NCBI RefSeq assembly: GCF_020085105.1
Contig: NC_058063.1
Location: 15,121,762 to 15,185,761, forward strand
Reading direction: 5' to 3'
DNA: 64,000 nt
Source: Siniperca chuatsi
Lineage: Eukaryota; Chordata; Actinopteri; Centrarchiformes; Sinipercidae
Below, one piece after another: positions 25,801 through 40,349 of this stretch. Both the position numbers and the translations under genes were made by a program. Position 1 is the first letter of the stretch. Every line of letters begins with the position of its first letter. The notes beneath the pieces were generated by a model that was given only the letters and a program-made list of their open reading frames with translations, had not been told where the DNA came from and did no database searches.

Positions 25801-28800
25801 ACAGAGAGGAAGCTGAGCAGGAGGCCGTGCTAAGCACTGAGTGGACAAGGCTGGAAAGCGAGGCTCTCCACTGCACGTCACCTGAACCGTTACTAGAAAT
25901 AGAGAGGCGGCGAGTAGAGGTGGAGGAGGATGACAAAGAGTGAGGGAGGACATCCACAGTCAAAGCAGGCATGTCATAGATGCCACAGTCAGGCTCAGAA
26001 AAGTCCCGGTTATGACCTCCACTGCTGGCTCGTTTCTCAGATCCAGGGACACAATAGACCTGTCCAACCTGGGAGGCATCCTCACCAGAGAGGCTGGTAG
26101 TGGACTCGCCTGGGCCCAGAGGCACACCTGGAAGTGAAGGAACACTGTATACATCGTCATCACCTTCATCAGGCTGGACATCTGATGTGGACACATTCAG
26201 AGTGATGGTGGGGACATCATAGACCTACAAGTGGGGGAGAAGACAGAAGAAAAGTTTTGAAACTGTGCACGTTGTTAACCTTATCATTGTGTGGACTGAA
26301 GATCATTTCTATGAGACAGGGACACAATGTATACATTGTACCATATCACTGTATGGGGTTTCTGTGTCAGACTTTAAACCTGGCATGTGCATGGGCAGAC
26401 ACACATTCGTCCCCTTAAACACTAAGTGCAAAAGCAATGAGTCTGCAATCCACATATAGTAATAAATAGTAATCCAACAGCTGGCAGACATATTCAAGTA
26501 ACGTTAAAGGGGAGACCACTGGGGGCAGGGTGCTGATGGTATGGCCTTGGTATGGCCCTGACAGATGGGTGTGACAGAAAATAGCAGCAGCATTTGGACT
26601 GGATAGACAGGCTCCCACAGCAGACAGAGACAGGTGTGTGGCCTCGCCTTGAAGGGGGTAGGGAGACAGACTGATGGTGGAATGTGGGAAGAAATGGTGA
26701 CAGGGCGTGATAGTTATCTCTTGTTGGTGAATCGCTTCACTTGCACAGACATGAATTCAACACACCGGTTTGCCAGTTTACAGCCATTTTTTAATAAATC
26801 ATAACTTTCATACAGATTACTATTTCACTGTCCAAAAGAAAAATAAAGAAATAAAAGAAAGACTGTAATTATACACATATCACAGGTTGGAGCAAAACCA
26901 TAGGAAAAAGGGAATTGATGAAACATCTGCACACTGACTCCAAACCAAAAATGTTACTTAAATAGACAAACTCAATTGAATCTTTGTCAAAAGATCGCAA
27001 TATCAGAAAAATTTAGTTTTAGATGCTGTTTAAACTCTACCCCTCAATGAGCAGTGCAAATACCTATACAAGTCACAAATGTGAGAGGAGGACAAGATAA
27101 ATATGAAAAGGAAACTCCCTTTTAGACAGCAGGTAATAATAAGACGGGTCTATCTGTGGCTCAGTAAAAACTGTTAAGTGTTATCTTTACCTCTGTCTCA
27201 GAGTCAGCTTGTGGTGGGACACTGCGAGGGGTGTCATAGATGCCATCATCACCACCAAGGGCAGATGGGACTTGACGCTGCCACCGGCCACTGGGAGGGG
27301 TATCATACACCTACCAAGACAACAATAGCACAAAACCAAATTATCTACCAAAATTTGTATATTTTTCAAACATGCTGATGAAATATGTAAATCCACTCCA
27401 CTCACAAACTCTCTGACATAAAAGACATTTTTTTGGAGCAATTAAAATATGTATAACCTTTCTAAAAACAATAATATGAACCTACATTGCAATATAACCT
27501 TTTTCTAGGCAGAACAACTGTTTCAACAGTATGGTAAGTGAAGTAGCCATCACATACCTGGTCACCCACAGGATCCGAGTAATCCTGATTTTCTCCTTTT
27601 TTGTTCTGCACATTGCTGCTTTTCTCCAGGCCATTGTTCGTTCTTTCCTCCTTACTCTGAGGAGTTCCCCTCTGTTTGTCCACTTCTTGCTGCAGGCTTG
27701 CAGAAGTGACCTGAGCTGTGGGTTTGGGGGCAGAGTTAGAATCAGCTGATGATGGCAGTGTTTGTTGTGCATCTTTTCTGGTGACTCCCCTCACTGGAGG
27801 CGCTGGTGGAGGAGGTTTGCGGGCAAAATTTGGTGATCCGGGAACCCTGACCTGCCCTGCTCTGACCAGCAAAGGGGACCCCCGGTGACAGGCCAGGCCG
27901 GGTTTGCCCCTGGCAACAGCAGGGTTGGGTGAGATTCCCTTGAGCAGAGGTCTGGGAGATGCTTGGGCAGGGGATAATTGAGATGGGTGCTGCTGGGCCA
28001 AAACTGTGGCTGAAGTCCTGTGAAGGTTTGCTCCCACAGGGGTGGGCGTTTGGTACATCCCAGGTGTGTCCTGGGTCACTTTGGGCTGGGGGGTACCGGG
28101 TGTTCCGCTGAGTATGGAGGGGCCATTAGAGCAGACTGCAGTGGCCACAACTCCTCCTGTTGGGGATTGGTAAATATCATCACCTGCAAGTGGTGTACCT
28201 TTGGGCACCAAGTAACAGTCGTCTGAGTGTCCTGTTGTTAGTGTTTCTCTAGGGACTAGATATGTAGTGTCCTCTGGTTCATCAGCTGCCCTTGGCACTC
28301 CAGTAGGGGAGAGGTACACAGACTCTGTAGCCATGAGAGCTCCTGGCTGCCTGGCATGCTGAGCTGCTGCTGGCATGGGACTTACTGGAGTCTGATAAAG
28401 TGTTCCTGTCATTTCTGTGCGTGGTCCTCTAAGAGAGGGTGAGCGTGGACGCCCTGCCACCCCAATATCCCAGTCAGGTCTGGGCCGGGAGCCAGAGCTG
28501 GAGTGCGAGCGGGGGCGCCCACCCTCGACTCTGCGGAGCTCCTCAGGCCTTGAGGCAGCTCCTCGTCCCTCCCCGACGCTTGGCGGGGAGCGATACACTC
28601 GATCTATGTCCTCTGCACTACTGCTGACAGCAGTCCGGGCCAGTGGGGAACCAGGCGTCAGGTAGACAGAGTCCTCAGTGGAGCCATGACGGAGGTCTGA
28701 GCCTGGCGGTGGGGCGGTCTGGAGGAGTCGAAGGCGGTTGGCAGGGGCAATGCCCTGTCTGCCATGCAGGGAGCAGAGCCACCAACCCGGTCCGCCACTC

Positions 28801-29718
28801 TGCTCCTGTTCAAGAACCATCAGGATGTCACCCTTCCGGAAAGCCAGCTCCTCCGGGCTCTCTGCTGTGTTGTCGAACAGTGCCTTTGCCAATACCGTCT
28901 GAGAAAGAGGACGAGACAAGAGTAGAAATCATGAACACGGACGCCCCATTCCTTCATTCTCACTCTCTCACTCACACACACACCAAATGGCCATATGAAA
29001 GTAGGTTTTAATCAACAGCCTAAATTCACACAAGCTAGTCTCTCATATCTGCACACCACAAACAAGTGCATTGACATGGCAATGCCAAGTCAGCAGCATA
29101 AAAAGGGAGATTGTTTAGAGCTGCTTAATGGAGAGTGAATAGGAGTGAATAGGGAAGATCTCGTAAAACGTCAACGAGACAGAGGGACAGAAAGAGGATG
29201 GGCGAACACAAAAAAATGCAAACTGTAAAATCTAGCATCATGACAAACTCAAAGCTGTGTCAGTAATCATGATGCAGAGAGAAAGAGGGGCACAGTCAGA
29301 GAGGATCAATGATCAAATGGACACAAGGACTTAATGGTAATGAGCAAGATGAGAGGGAGGGGGAGGGGATGAGAGGCACATCTGTCTCTTGCTCTTTAGG
29401 ATTTAATTGCCAACCCAAAGCCAGAGAGTCCTGCCCCCTTTCATTTTCTAAACCAACCCCCTGGGGATAACTAGGGTCTATTGAGCCATGTGGGACCCCC
29501 TTAGGACAGTAATGGAGGCAATGAGGATCCTGATAAAATACATAGATGTGGTGAGATAACATAAAAGTAAATAAAAGTGCCCAGCAAATTATCATTTTCT
29601 AGTTTCAAGTTAGCTTCGATCTGATCTTTGATTTGTCCAACAATGTGACACAATCACAAGAGTACATGCAAATTCATACAAACAAAGAGACAATTACTGT
29701 ACTCACGGAGACAGACAT
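22868..29718 (-). CDS. efs: EFS (embryonal Fyn-associated substrate), CAS-family adaptor
   Basis: A docking adaptor for Src-family kinases and Crk at adhesion and antigen-receptor signalling sites. Coding exons: 29707-29718, 27558-28898, 27191-27310, 25280-26224, 24979-25050, 23164-23421 and 22868-23053. All are phase 0, giving 977 residues. The first exon codes only MSVS, followed directly by the SH3 domain (about 5-63: TVLAKALFDNTAESPEEL, PANRLRLL). Then comes a substrate region with 15 YxxP motifs (YLTP, YRSP, YQTP, YLSP, YLVP, YDTP, YDVP, YSVP, YDMP and others), a serine-rich helical segment, a polyproline stretch shared with human EFS (SLSRRPLPALPVP) and the C-terminal CAS four-helix domain (IFVARGKSLIVTAHKLVFIG). 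EFS is chosen over BCAR1/NEDD9/CASS4 by this proline motif, NEYAGI and synteny. At 977 residues it is much longer than human EFS (about 560). Confidence 0.95.
23422..24978 (-). other. EFS intron containing a MITE
   Basis: The intron between EFS exons 24979-25050 and 23164-23421. Apart from the element at about 23727-24035 I see only AT-rich sequence; no gene. Confidence 0.6.
23727..24035. mobile_element. Second copy of the teleost 'CGATTAAT' MITE
   Basis: It starts TAGAACTGCAATGATGAGTA, contains CTGTTTCCAGCTTCTCAAG and a TTTGGACAAAACTAAATATG segment, and ends near AATGATTAATCGAGAATTG. These blocks match the family at 10915-11240 in inverted order. It is non-coding and diverged. Confidence 0.6.
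26225..29706 (-). other. EFS introns around the large SH3/substrate exon
   Basis: Three introns (26225-27190, 27311-27557, 28899-29706). I see no further gene. The continuation of the open frame at both ends of 27558-28898 runs into intron, because good donor and acceptor sites bound the coding part. The frame also lacks an ATG upstream of the acceptor. Confidence 0.6.
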
Positions 29719-30600
29719 TGTTGCTAAGTTAACAGTTATGTCTCAGAGAAACTATAACTCAAATGTCCTGATCAGTCGGGGTCATCCATCTAGATCAGCT
29801 GTGGTTCCCATGGATGTGTTGGTCGCCAGAGAGACTCGGTGCAGAAGCACAACTGGGTCTGGGTAGGACACATCTCGAAGTCCGGGCGCCTCGTCGTCTC
29901 CGCCTTCATAAGGATCCTGCAACCCACGCAGAAGCGCCTTTCATACTCTTTTCACGAGTCATTTATAAACACACCAGGCACAAGGCAGTTTTAACAACGG
30001 TAGTTAACCTTAACTCATACGTTTCAAAACGCATGTGAAATGAATGCTAGGCAGGCAGCGGCAACACCTGTCTGTCTATCCTTTACACGCCCAGTAACGT
30101 TACGTTGAATGCAACCCATTCAGCGAAAGCTAACGTTAGCTTAGCATTGTAAATAAATAAACGGCGTGTACTCGCTGTGAGAGATATCTTCTGTAGTTGA
30201 GTATGTAGCCGGTTTCCAGGTTAAATGATAGTTAATTTGAACATTATCTAGCTAGAATAACGATAGCTATGTTGCTGCGGCCTAGCTACCAACACTAGCT
30301 GGATAATGTTAGCAATGTAAACGCTGGTTATCTTCATCGCCTTTCGCTGCTAACGCTAAAGTTCAGTTCAAAACAATGGCACCGCCGGGTAAAACCGCTA
30401 AAGCCAGCAAACGTAAGCAACCAAAGACGTCGTTATAAAATAATTACCTTGCTTTTTTTCTTGTCGCCGATAAACTTCGCATCGGCGTTCAGTCTATGAT
30501 ACGTAAAATCACTTCTTTTCAAGCGTGAAAATCTGTGTCCATCGGCGTTCAATCATCTTCGGCGATGACAACAAAATTATCTCCGCCTCGTCACAGGTTT
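29719..30600 (-). promoter_or_regulatory. efs: EFS 5' leader: two non-coding exon parts with upstream ORFs
   Basis: Exon 2 begins after TTGCAG at 29916, and its leader runs from there to the ATG at 29716-29718 (context ACAACAATGTCTG). A first exon ends with a GTAATT donor at 30442-30447 and lies in CpG-rich DNA up to about 30600. The leader contains an upstream ATG at 29907-29909 opening a 39-codon frame that ends at 29790, and another short frame from CCATGGG. Two 12-base copies of CATCGGCGTTCA lie at 30480-30491 and 30540-30551. Confidence 0.5.
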
Positions 30601-31411
30601 ACGTGGTTCACTAATCTACTAGCGTAGCACGAGTGTCCGCGCAGGGCTTTAGACCAATCCAATTTCTGTGAAGTCGTGTAGGTATCCGCAGCTCGGAAGA
30701 CACGGCCCGTGTGATTGGCTGGTTTTTGCGGGTTGCATTTAGGAACGTCTGAATTTGGTCGTTAATCAGAAAACTACGCTTTAAATCCAGAAAAAAAGAA
30801 ATATGTGCCCCATAATACCACTATCATCGACCGGAACAGCAAAATTAAAAATTCTCCAAACAAATGGCATGATTGTTTGGACGGACTTGGTTGTACATTT
30901 GAATCAAAGAGCAGCCGATTGCGTTGGGCTGCTTGCTGGAGGCTTTTATTTTGACAGCTGGACTCTTACCCGGAAAATACTGACTGTAGCATACTAGTCG
31001 TCAAAGGTCGATGCAACAGACTTTGAGAGTCTTTTTACAAATTCTTCAACCTCATGTTTAACTTTGCATGAACTGCAGGGTGAGATAATGCTCTTGATTA
31101 CAGTTGCATAATTGCAGTAGTTGCTTATACAATGTAGCACACTTCGTAAATTAAACTGAGTTGTCTTCTGAGTCTGCCAGTGTAAATACCGATCAAGTGT
31201 TTTATCATTGCTGTTGCTTCACCATGGATCAATTAGTGTTTTATCAGTTTAAGTGACTAATGAAAAAGTGGCTCGCAACTTCATTCAGTCTAAATCTTTA
31301 TCTCTCAGCATTCAGCTTGTGCACCACTGTTGTCAGCGTGCAGATGACCTTTACCCTAGTTACCAAGTGTTTTCATAAAAAATATCTCTGACTATTCTCT
31401 GTTCACAGGTA
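30601..31411. promoter_or_regulatory. EFS/DHRS4 shared upstream region with CCAAT boxes
   Basis: The divergent interval between the EFS leader (-) and the first DHRS4 coding exon (+). Two CCAAT boxes lie at 30654-30658 and 30659-30663 and an inverted one (ATTGG) at 30714-30718. The DHRS4 ATG is preceded by TTCACAG|GTA, an acceptor, so DHRS4 has at least one upstream leader exon in this interval. Joint regulation is inferred from the layout only. Confidence 0.5.
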
Positions 31412-33666
<2,255 letters not shown>

Positions 33667-34020
33667 ATCTCCAGTGGCAACAAAACAAATTTGCACTTGA
33701 TTGTGTGTGTTCCTGTATAGATATACAGTATGTTTTGATTACATTTTCCACTACTCTTCTGAAGTGCTGGCAAAACCTTAATATGAGAGCTGTAATATGC
33801 CAATAATAGCCAGGATCCTGAGGCATTGTGTAACCAATTATTGAAGATTTTGGGTTAAGTTCTTCATAGTTTCCTGGGTGATGTCTGTGAATTTCTGATA
33901 TGATTAAGATATGAACATTTATATAGCTTTTTCTAAATAACACACCACAGACCAGGAATGTCCCCTCTGATAGCTGTGCGAATTAATTTCCTCCTGTGGT
34001 AAGCTGACATTCAATTTCTA

Positions 34021-34026
34021 AATAAA
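34021..34026 (+). terminator. DHRS4 polyadenylation signal
   Basis: AATAAA on the + strand about 355 bases after the DHRS4 stop codon, the first good hexamer. Confidence 0.6.
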
Positions 34027-34350
34027 TGGGAATCTTTTGATTGGTCTTTAGTTAATGAGACATGCTCCTTCTTTAAAAATATTAACTTAATACTACCAGA
34101 TCATATATTGGCTGGATGCGAGGGCAGCTCACTAATGACACTCAAAAATGGTGAATGAAATGTGAAATAATGTACAAAGTGACACATTTTTCTCATACAA
34201 AATGACAGCAATGTCAAAAACCTTTATTAGCTGACCATATTACAGGTTTAAAATATTTATAAATGTTACTTATTTGAAAAAGAGACAATCCAGATATTGT
34301 CTGTTTTTTATTTACAAGCAAAATGAGCAGTGACAATTTAAAATAACAGT

Positions 34351-34356
34351 TTTATT
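34351..34356 (-). terminator. TINF2 polyadenylation signal
   Basis: TTTATT on the + strand, i.e. AATAAA on the minus strand, about 290 bases downstream of the TINF2 stop codon. Confidence 0.5.
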
Positions 34357-34645
34357 TGCATGACAGTGCCCATAATCAGTGACAATGGCATTTCAAGGCT
34401 TGTTTTCTATGATGAAAGACCACTTATTCAAGTTAAAAATCAATCTGATTCGGCCACAATGAAATATTAACATCATGAGAAAGATAACTAATATAAATGT
34501 CTGTCTGCCACAGTGGCTGGTGCATTTAAAAATATATTTGGCTTTTCTGTCACTAACTGCTGGAGAAAACTTAGCTACAGTCAAAGTCCTCTGGAATTTC
34601 TCTGGTGTTAGTTTCCCCAACACCAGACTTTGAAAATCCATTTCA

Positions 34646-37600
34646 TCATCTGTGTTTGCTGCCAGCAGACGACAAGGCCTGCCGTGTCATCCTGGGTTTC
34701 CAGTACTCCCTCAGAGTGGGAACATATGTGCCGTGTTTGGTCTTGTAGTAGCGCTTCATAAACAGCTGAGGGAGGCAGAGTCAGTTAGGAAACACTGACG
34801 ACAGAACCAAGTTACCAATATTTAAAACTGACTGTAGTTTGTGGCATTTTCAATTTAAAGTTTAAAGCTTAAATGTGCACATTATAGAGGCATTAACAAT
34901 CATTTTTTATTAACCTACAATCATGTTACATAAAGAAATTGTGGTGAAATCATCTCCGCAATAGAATATTCCCCAGGATGAATCTCAATGCCAGATTTCT
35001 TCTTTTTTTTTAATAAATCAAGTTCTTAAGACTATCCGTCTATTTTCATAAACATTTAAGGCATGCCCCCTTAAAATGGACACATTTTCAAGGATTTTCA
35101 CTGCCCATGGAAACCCTGATATCTAATGTTTTGAGAATACATACCCTGCCTTTGAAGTTCTTTGTCGCCTCATCCTCAGAATCAGCTACGTAGTCTTCAC
35201 CGTCTCCTGGAAGGGCCAGCGTCTCTAAACATAAAAGTTAAAAGTTAAACTGAAACATGTGCAGGTGATTTAAAAAATAAATAAATAATAAAAATAATAT
35301 TTTTTTTAATTCCCTGCATTCAATTTACATGATTTGTTGAATCACCTGTGTTACTCCGTTGCTGAGACGGAGAGCTGCTTATACTCGGTAATACAGGATG
35401 ATTTCTGTCAGGTAGAAACAATTAATTAAACCATTAAGTCAGAGTTTCAATAGCTGGTGAATGGTAAAAGACAGGAAAATCCTTAACTAAGCTGCTAACA
35501 TTTATAATTTAAGTCTAAAGACAACCAGGAAACTTTGAAATGCAGCTAAATGACAAATTAGTTTCTCTTTATAGGATCTGCAATTTTAAAAAAGGACAAT
35601 ATAGAGTACAAACATTTTAATCACTACAGAGAGACAGAAAAACCAAATGAAACCAGAAACATTGAACTAAAATCAGTTTTTATTGTATTTGTAGGGTTTG
35701 AACCACAGTCTACAATGCTAGTAGAATTAAGTGTCTACAACTAATGTAACTTCATCTATTTATTTTATTCAGCAGTATATTTTTGGCCCAATAAGCTCCT
35801 GTCACGTGAACTTAAAATTTCTGGAGTGATCTGCAGTGATCACTGGTTTAAAACACGTTCATCATTTAATAAAAATGTACGACACAGGAATCCAAGAAAA
35901 AGCTAGTTAACAAAATCCAGAACACATAATGTAACTTAGCAGGTTTTTAAAGCTAGTGGCCGAGTTCTTGCAATACAAACTTGACGTAATGCTAAGGCGT
36001 ACTGCATTTCCATGTCTCTTACTCTTTATCGTCCAGGCCAGGAAAATCCGAGTCAGGCTTTTGAGGTCGGTTGCTCGTGCTTTTATGTGCTTTGACTGGC
36101 GACGTCCTCCTCTGACTCTGCTGTTTTTGTTTCTGTAAGGATGTTCCTCCTCTATCAGTCCTGTCAGCAGAAGTCAGTGACAGTTTTTCAATAATAACTC
36201 TGGGTTGGCTGTTCAGACAAGAGACAAACATGGAGCGGACGGATGGATCTTCAGGGAGGCGCAGACTTTTGACACCCATACAGGTCACACAAGTTTCCAG
36301 GACTGCTCCGTTACACTCCTCGTTTCTTCCGCTCTCATTTGTACTCTGGTCACCTCCACCCTGCCTGAGCCTGCTTGCTCCATTTCTCAAACTCCTGCTT
36401 ATCCTCTTTTCCCTCGATCTGGTCATGCCTAACTCTTCTTCCTCCTCATCGGATTCACTTTCTCTTTTGTCAGGTTGCTTGCGTTTAATTCCACTGCTTC
36501 TTTTTGGCGCGTTACTCTCCTCCTCCACTTGTTCTCCACCCTCTTTCACTCCATCACCTCTGGGGTTTTGTCTCTGTTTAACCCCAGTGAATTTCAAGTT
36601 CTCTTTTGGGTCCAAGTGCTCGTTTGTTGCATCGTCACCTCTCAGTGTCCTTTTATTGGCAGAGATCATAACTGGTAAGTCTTCATTAGATATTAGTCCA
36701 ATAACAGGTTTAATAAATGGTGTTTTATCTCTGGTCTGTGTGCCATTGGACTGGTCCATAGCAGACTTTTTGGCTCCCGTTTGCTCATTTGAAGGCACTC
36801 TTCCAGAGGGTGGCAGAGAGAGTGAAGCCAGGATGGAGTCTCCCATGTTTGGAGGGAGGGATGCTGTAAAAAGCAAACAACAACACGTGGATAGTGAGGG
36901 CCTCACTGTTACAGTCATCCTGGCAAGAAGCTAAGAAGTTATCCAGTTCTACCTGCAGTCTCCAGATGACCCAGACAGGTTTGATGTTGAAGCAATATCT
37001 TTAGGAGCTGGGGTTGGGTGGCTGCCCGCGCACACTCCTCCAGGACAGGGGGGGCATCACTGAGCCACGACACAGTCTGGAGATAAATTACTGATATATA
37101 ATCTTTCAAAATAACATTCATGTTGAATCCAATTTTGTCAGCTGGCATCATTAGATGATTACTAGCTATAGTAAAAACAAAGAGCATTAATAAACAAGGT
37201 GTAATTTGTGACAGAAGAAGGGAAGCTGCTCTCCGAAGCACCCACTACCTGAGCTAGGTTGGGAACTGGAAGCAACTGGTCCAGTCGAATCAAAAACTCC
37301 CACAGCAGCTTCTCCAGTTCCTGGTCAAACTCTGGACCATAATCCAGAGGGAACTCCTCCTATCAGAAGAGAGAATAAGAATTGTTTGGCCGTTACATTC
37401 CTACGTACATCAACTGAGAAATGATCACAATAGAGATTGAAATCAGTAGTAGCTGCTGCTGTGCGACTGCAAATAAAACACTAGTACAGAGACTCACCTT
37501 GAAGAACTGTTCTCTCTCTGTTGGGTCTCTTAGCAGCGTGTGAACCAATGAATGGAAACTTTCCACTGTTTTTACAATTTTTACATCCCTCCTCTAGGAG

Positions 37601-39031
37601 ACAAAATAGCAAAAATTATACTTTTCAATTTATATACAATAAATTTTAAGAATACTTGCTTTAACATTATAATCAATCAGGCAGTCCTTGCAAAGACACA
37701 CCTTCTGAGTGAGATCAAATATCATATTGACGTAACATCCACATTGTGACATTATTATTTTTATTGTAATGTCATAAAGTTATTTTTTGTATTACAGTTA
37801 AAGGATGCAATTTTCTATAATTATCTGATTGTTTTAAGTGAAATTACGGTCTATCTGGTTAGCCACATTACTAATGATTGTTTTTCTTACATACCAGGTA
37901 ACCCCAACCCACTAGTTTAAATACATTTATACACACCAATAGTAATGCCAAAAACATTGTAATATCACCTTTATCAAGCTATGGAGTCAAACATTATATT
38001 GTGATGTTTAATTCTGTAATCACCTCCAAGCTTTACTGGTGGTGGTTGTAATGTACCAATGTTTGGAATAAAAGCCTACAAACCCTTTACAGTGACAAAA
38101 ATGAACATGCAGTGTGTTGTGAGATTCTGAACATCAAATCAAATTTACCACAGCGGGAGCAGAGGAGGATGACGAGGCAGCAGGAGCACGGATCCTTTCC
38201 AGGTGTGGCATAATCACCTTTTCATCCGGCTGTGTACAGCACAGCTCCAAGATTAACTGAAAAGAAGGTGAAGGTTGATGAACCGTGCAGCATGTATACA
38301 TACACGTCATGCCAGGAATATAATACTGAAACATATAAAAAGGTAATAATGTATCTATCAGAAGGGAAAATAATACACTCTGACACAGAGATATGAGGGG
38401 GGAATAAAAGAGACTGGCATCATGGGAGTCACACATCAAAATCCCATTTCTCTTCTCCTGTAAACTCACCCGTCCTCTCAGCCCCAGTGCCAGCTTGCCC
38501 TGGTGTCTCGTGGTGAGCAGCCCGGGGACAGTCTCGCAGGCTGACGTCACAAAGTCCTCCAAAACCCCATACTGCATCACATCCCTCTGCTTCATCACTT
38601 TCCAGAGGGCTGCAGACACCAGACGCACAGGCGGGGCCAGGAGCTGGAGTGCAGCAAAAGGAAGGCTGGCATCTGTGCACGAGACAAAGCATGGCGCAAA
38701 TAATTAGATAACAGTGGCTCCTAGGTACATTCAGAGCAACTAATCTGACTAAAGCATGCAGGGTTGAAAAATTCTGCTTCACTCGTCTCCATGGATTGAT
38801 TCAATGTTGCACCACTGGCCACAACCCGATCATGATGCACTGACTGATCTACCCTGCTGTGTCTGCCATTTATTCCACACCTGCCACAACCTAAATTACC
38901 ACCTTAATCAAGTTAAATCATGTCCACTACAATATGGGATGTGATATGTGAAATCAAAACCTTCGCATCCAGTTTTAACGTACTCCCAGCTATAACCACT
39001 TACCATTTTCCTTAGGTTTTCTTGTGGCCAT
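34646..39031 (-). CDS. tinf2: TINF2 (TIN2), shelterin hub protein
   Basis: TIN2 links TRF1, TRF2 and TPP1 in the telomere-protecting shelterin complex. Ten coding exons: 39004-39031, 38470-38672, 38149-38256, 37498-37593, 37249-37359, 36953-37076, 36023-36863, 35346-35404, 35145-35224 and 34646-34765. Phases agree, giving 589 residues (human long form 451). The N-terminal TRFH-like domain (to about residue 230) has the TIN2 features LVSAALWKVMKQRDV, LLTTRHQGKLALGLRGR, EQFFKEEFPLDYGPEF and LEKLLWEFLIRLDQLLP. A long, charged, fish-extended middle exon follows. The C-terminus (GDGEDYVADSEDEA, KHGTYVPTLREYW) matches the end of the human long isoform, including the acidic block. I could not find a clean FxLxP TRF1-binding motif. 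Divergent from CIDEB. Confidence 0.93.
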
Positions 39032-40171
39032 TCCACTGAAACAGTCAAAGTCAGCTAGGTTAAGCTAGGGAGGTTAAAAGAAACAAAAGTTGACGTTTAG
39101 AAACTAACGATAGCTTAGCAACTTCGACAGACAGCCCCCCCGAGTAAGCTTCAAAGCTGAAGCGGAACTATCAGTTTACCCAGGCAAAGTTATTTAGGAA
39201 ATGCTGCTGAGGTGATGTTTACTAACTCCGGTGAAGCCTGGCGTTACACACCAGTTTCGCTACTGTTGTTTACCCGTTAGACACAAAGCTAACAACACTT
39301 CTATCAAGTTCTGCTTCTCATCCTCCCGCCTTCACTGGAATAATATTAATCGGTTAAATATTTACTTTGGGTGTCCCGAATTGGCGGTGCTTAGCGCATT
39401 TGGAATGAAAGACAACTGTTCAAACAAGAAACTCCGCCCACGCGCGCACTGTAACATATTAAGTAAGCGCACCTAAAGGTGTCTCCAGGATATGACGTAG
39501 CAGATCCGACGGTTGCTCCCATCTGTTTTACAGCTTTGTGTAAAAATATGTTATGATAGTTAAAAATAGTATGAAAAACAACAAAATGTAAGGCGGAATG
39601 GTGTGAAGAATGCCAGAGCATATGGACACGAATTATGTACCAATTAAAACTTGTTTGTAAGATAATGGCCCAGAGAAAAGGCTAAAAAACAAACATTTAA
39701 GAAACATACGGTAAACATACAGTTTATATCCCCACAATGGGAATAAAATTGCTTAAAAGATTCTTTCATATTGTAAGATATTGATGTTGTAATATCTATA
39801 TCACTTAGAGCTTATTTCAGTAAGGTTGTATATGTCAGCCATAAGTAACAAGAATTATTAGAATTATGTCTGAAGGCACTTAGAAACAGCCACCATTACA
39901 TACAGTAGTTAGTCCACCAAAGAACATTAATGCCTTTACTTTTAAACTGTAAAATGTCAAAATCAGTGCACATTGTGGTCACTGTTCTTAAAAGAAAAAA
40001 CAAATATAAGGGATTCTTATCAAAAAAACTGTTTAATTATGTTATATATTCATATAAAAACATATTTTTTAACTCTCAAATATCAATACTGGTATTGACC
40101 TCAAATATCCAGCATCAGTCGAGCTATTGAGGTAATAATAATTCAGCTGGTCAGATAAAGAAAGGATGTCT

Positions 40172-40207
<36 letters not shown>

Positions 40208-40349
40208 CGAGATGAACTTTGGCCTCTGTTGTTCTGTATCTGAGTTATCACCAGGCTCAGGGCAAAGTCCAGCTGCTGAGTCAAACGCAAGCAGTCCTGA
40301 TATTACATTACAATTTGTTACACCTAAACACAACAAGAGACTGACGAGC
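39032..40349. promoter_or_regulatory. TINF2/CIDEB divergent upstream region
   Basis: About 1.3 kb between the two start codons. It has moderate CpG content near TINF2 (39060-39460). An (AC)n tract lies 145 bases before the CIDEB start. Small open frames here show no domain. No TATA box is convincing. Confidence 0.45.
40174..40205. repeat. (CA)n microsatellite
   Basis: An AC dinucleotide tract of about 16 units, 145 bases upstream of the CIDEB start codon. Confidence 0.95.

Larger units (their letters stand above)
33667..34645. other. Convergent DHRS4/TINF2 3' ends
   Basis: This holds the DHRS4 3' UTR (to about 34045) and the TINF2 3' UTR, which reads the other way. Minus-strand AATAAA occurs at 34351-34356 about 290 bases past the TINF2 stop. 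No other gene is seen. Confidence 0.55.

Noticed and set aside
28899-28919. Extension of the EFS SH3 frame upstream with a TTG as start (SRPLSQ)
   Set aside because: There is no ATG, and a good acceptor (TTTCTCAG) sits at the SH3 boundary; the 12-base ATG exon at 29707-29718 fits phase and family.
35384-35404. A weak acceptor (ACCGAG) inside TINF2 exon 35346-35404
   Set aside because: The stronger CTGACAG acceptor 21 bases upstream keeps the frame open and is preferred; the difference is a multiple of three.
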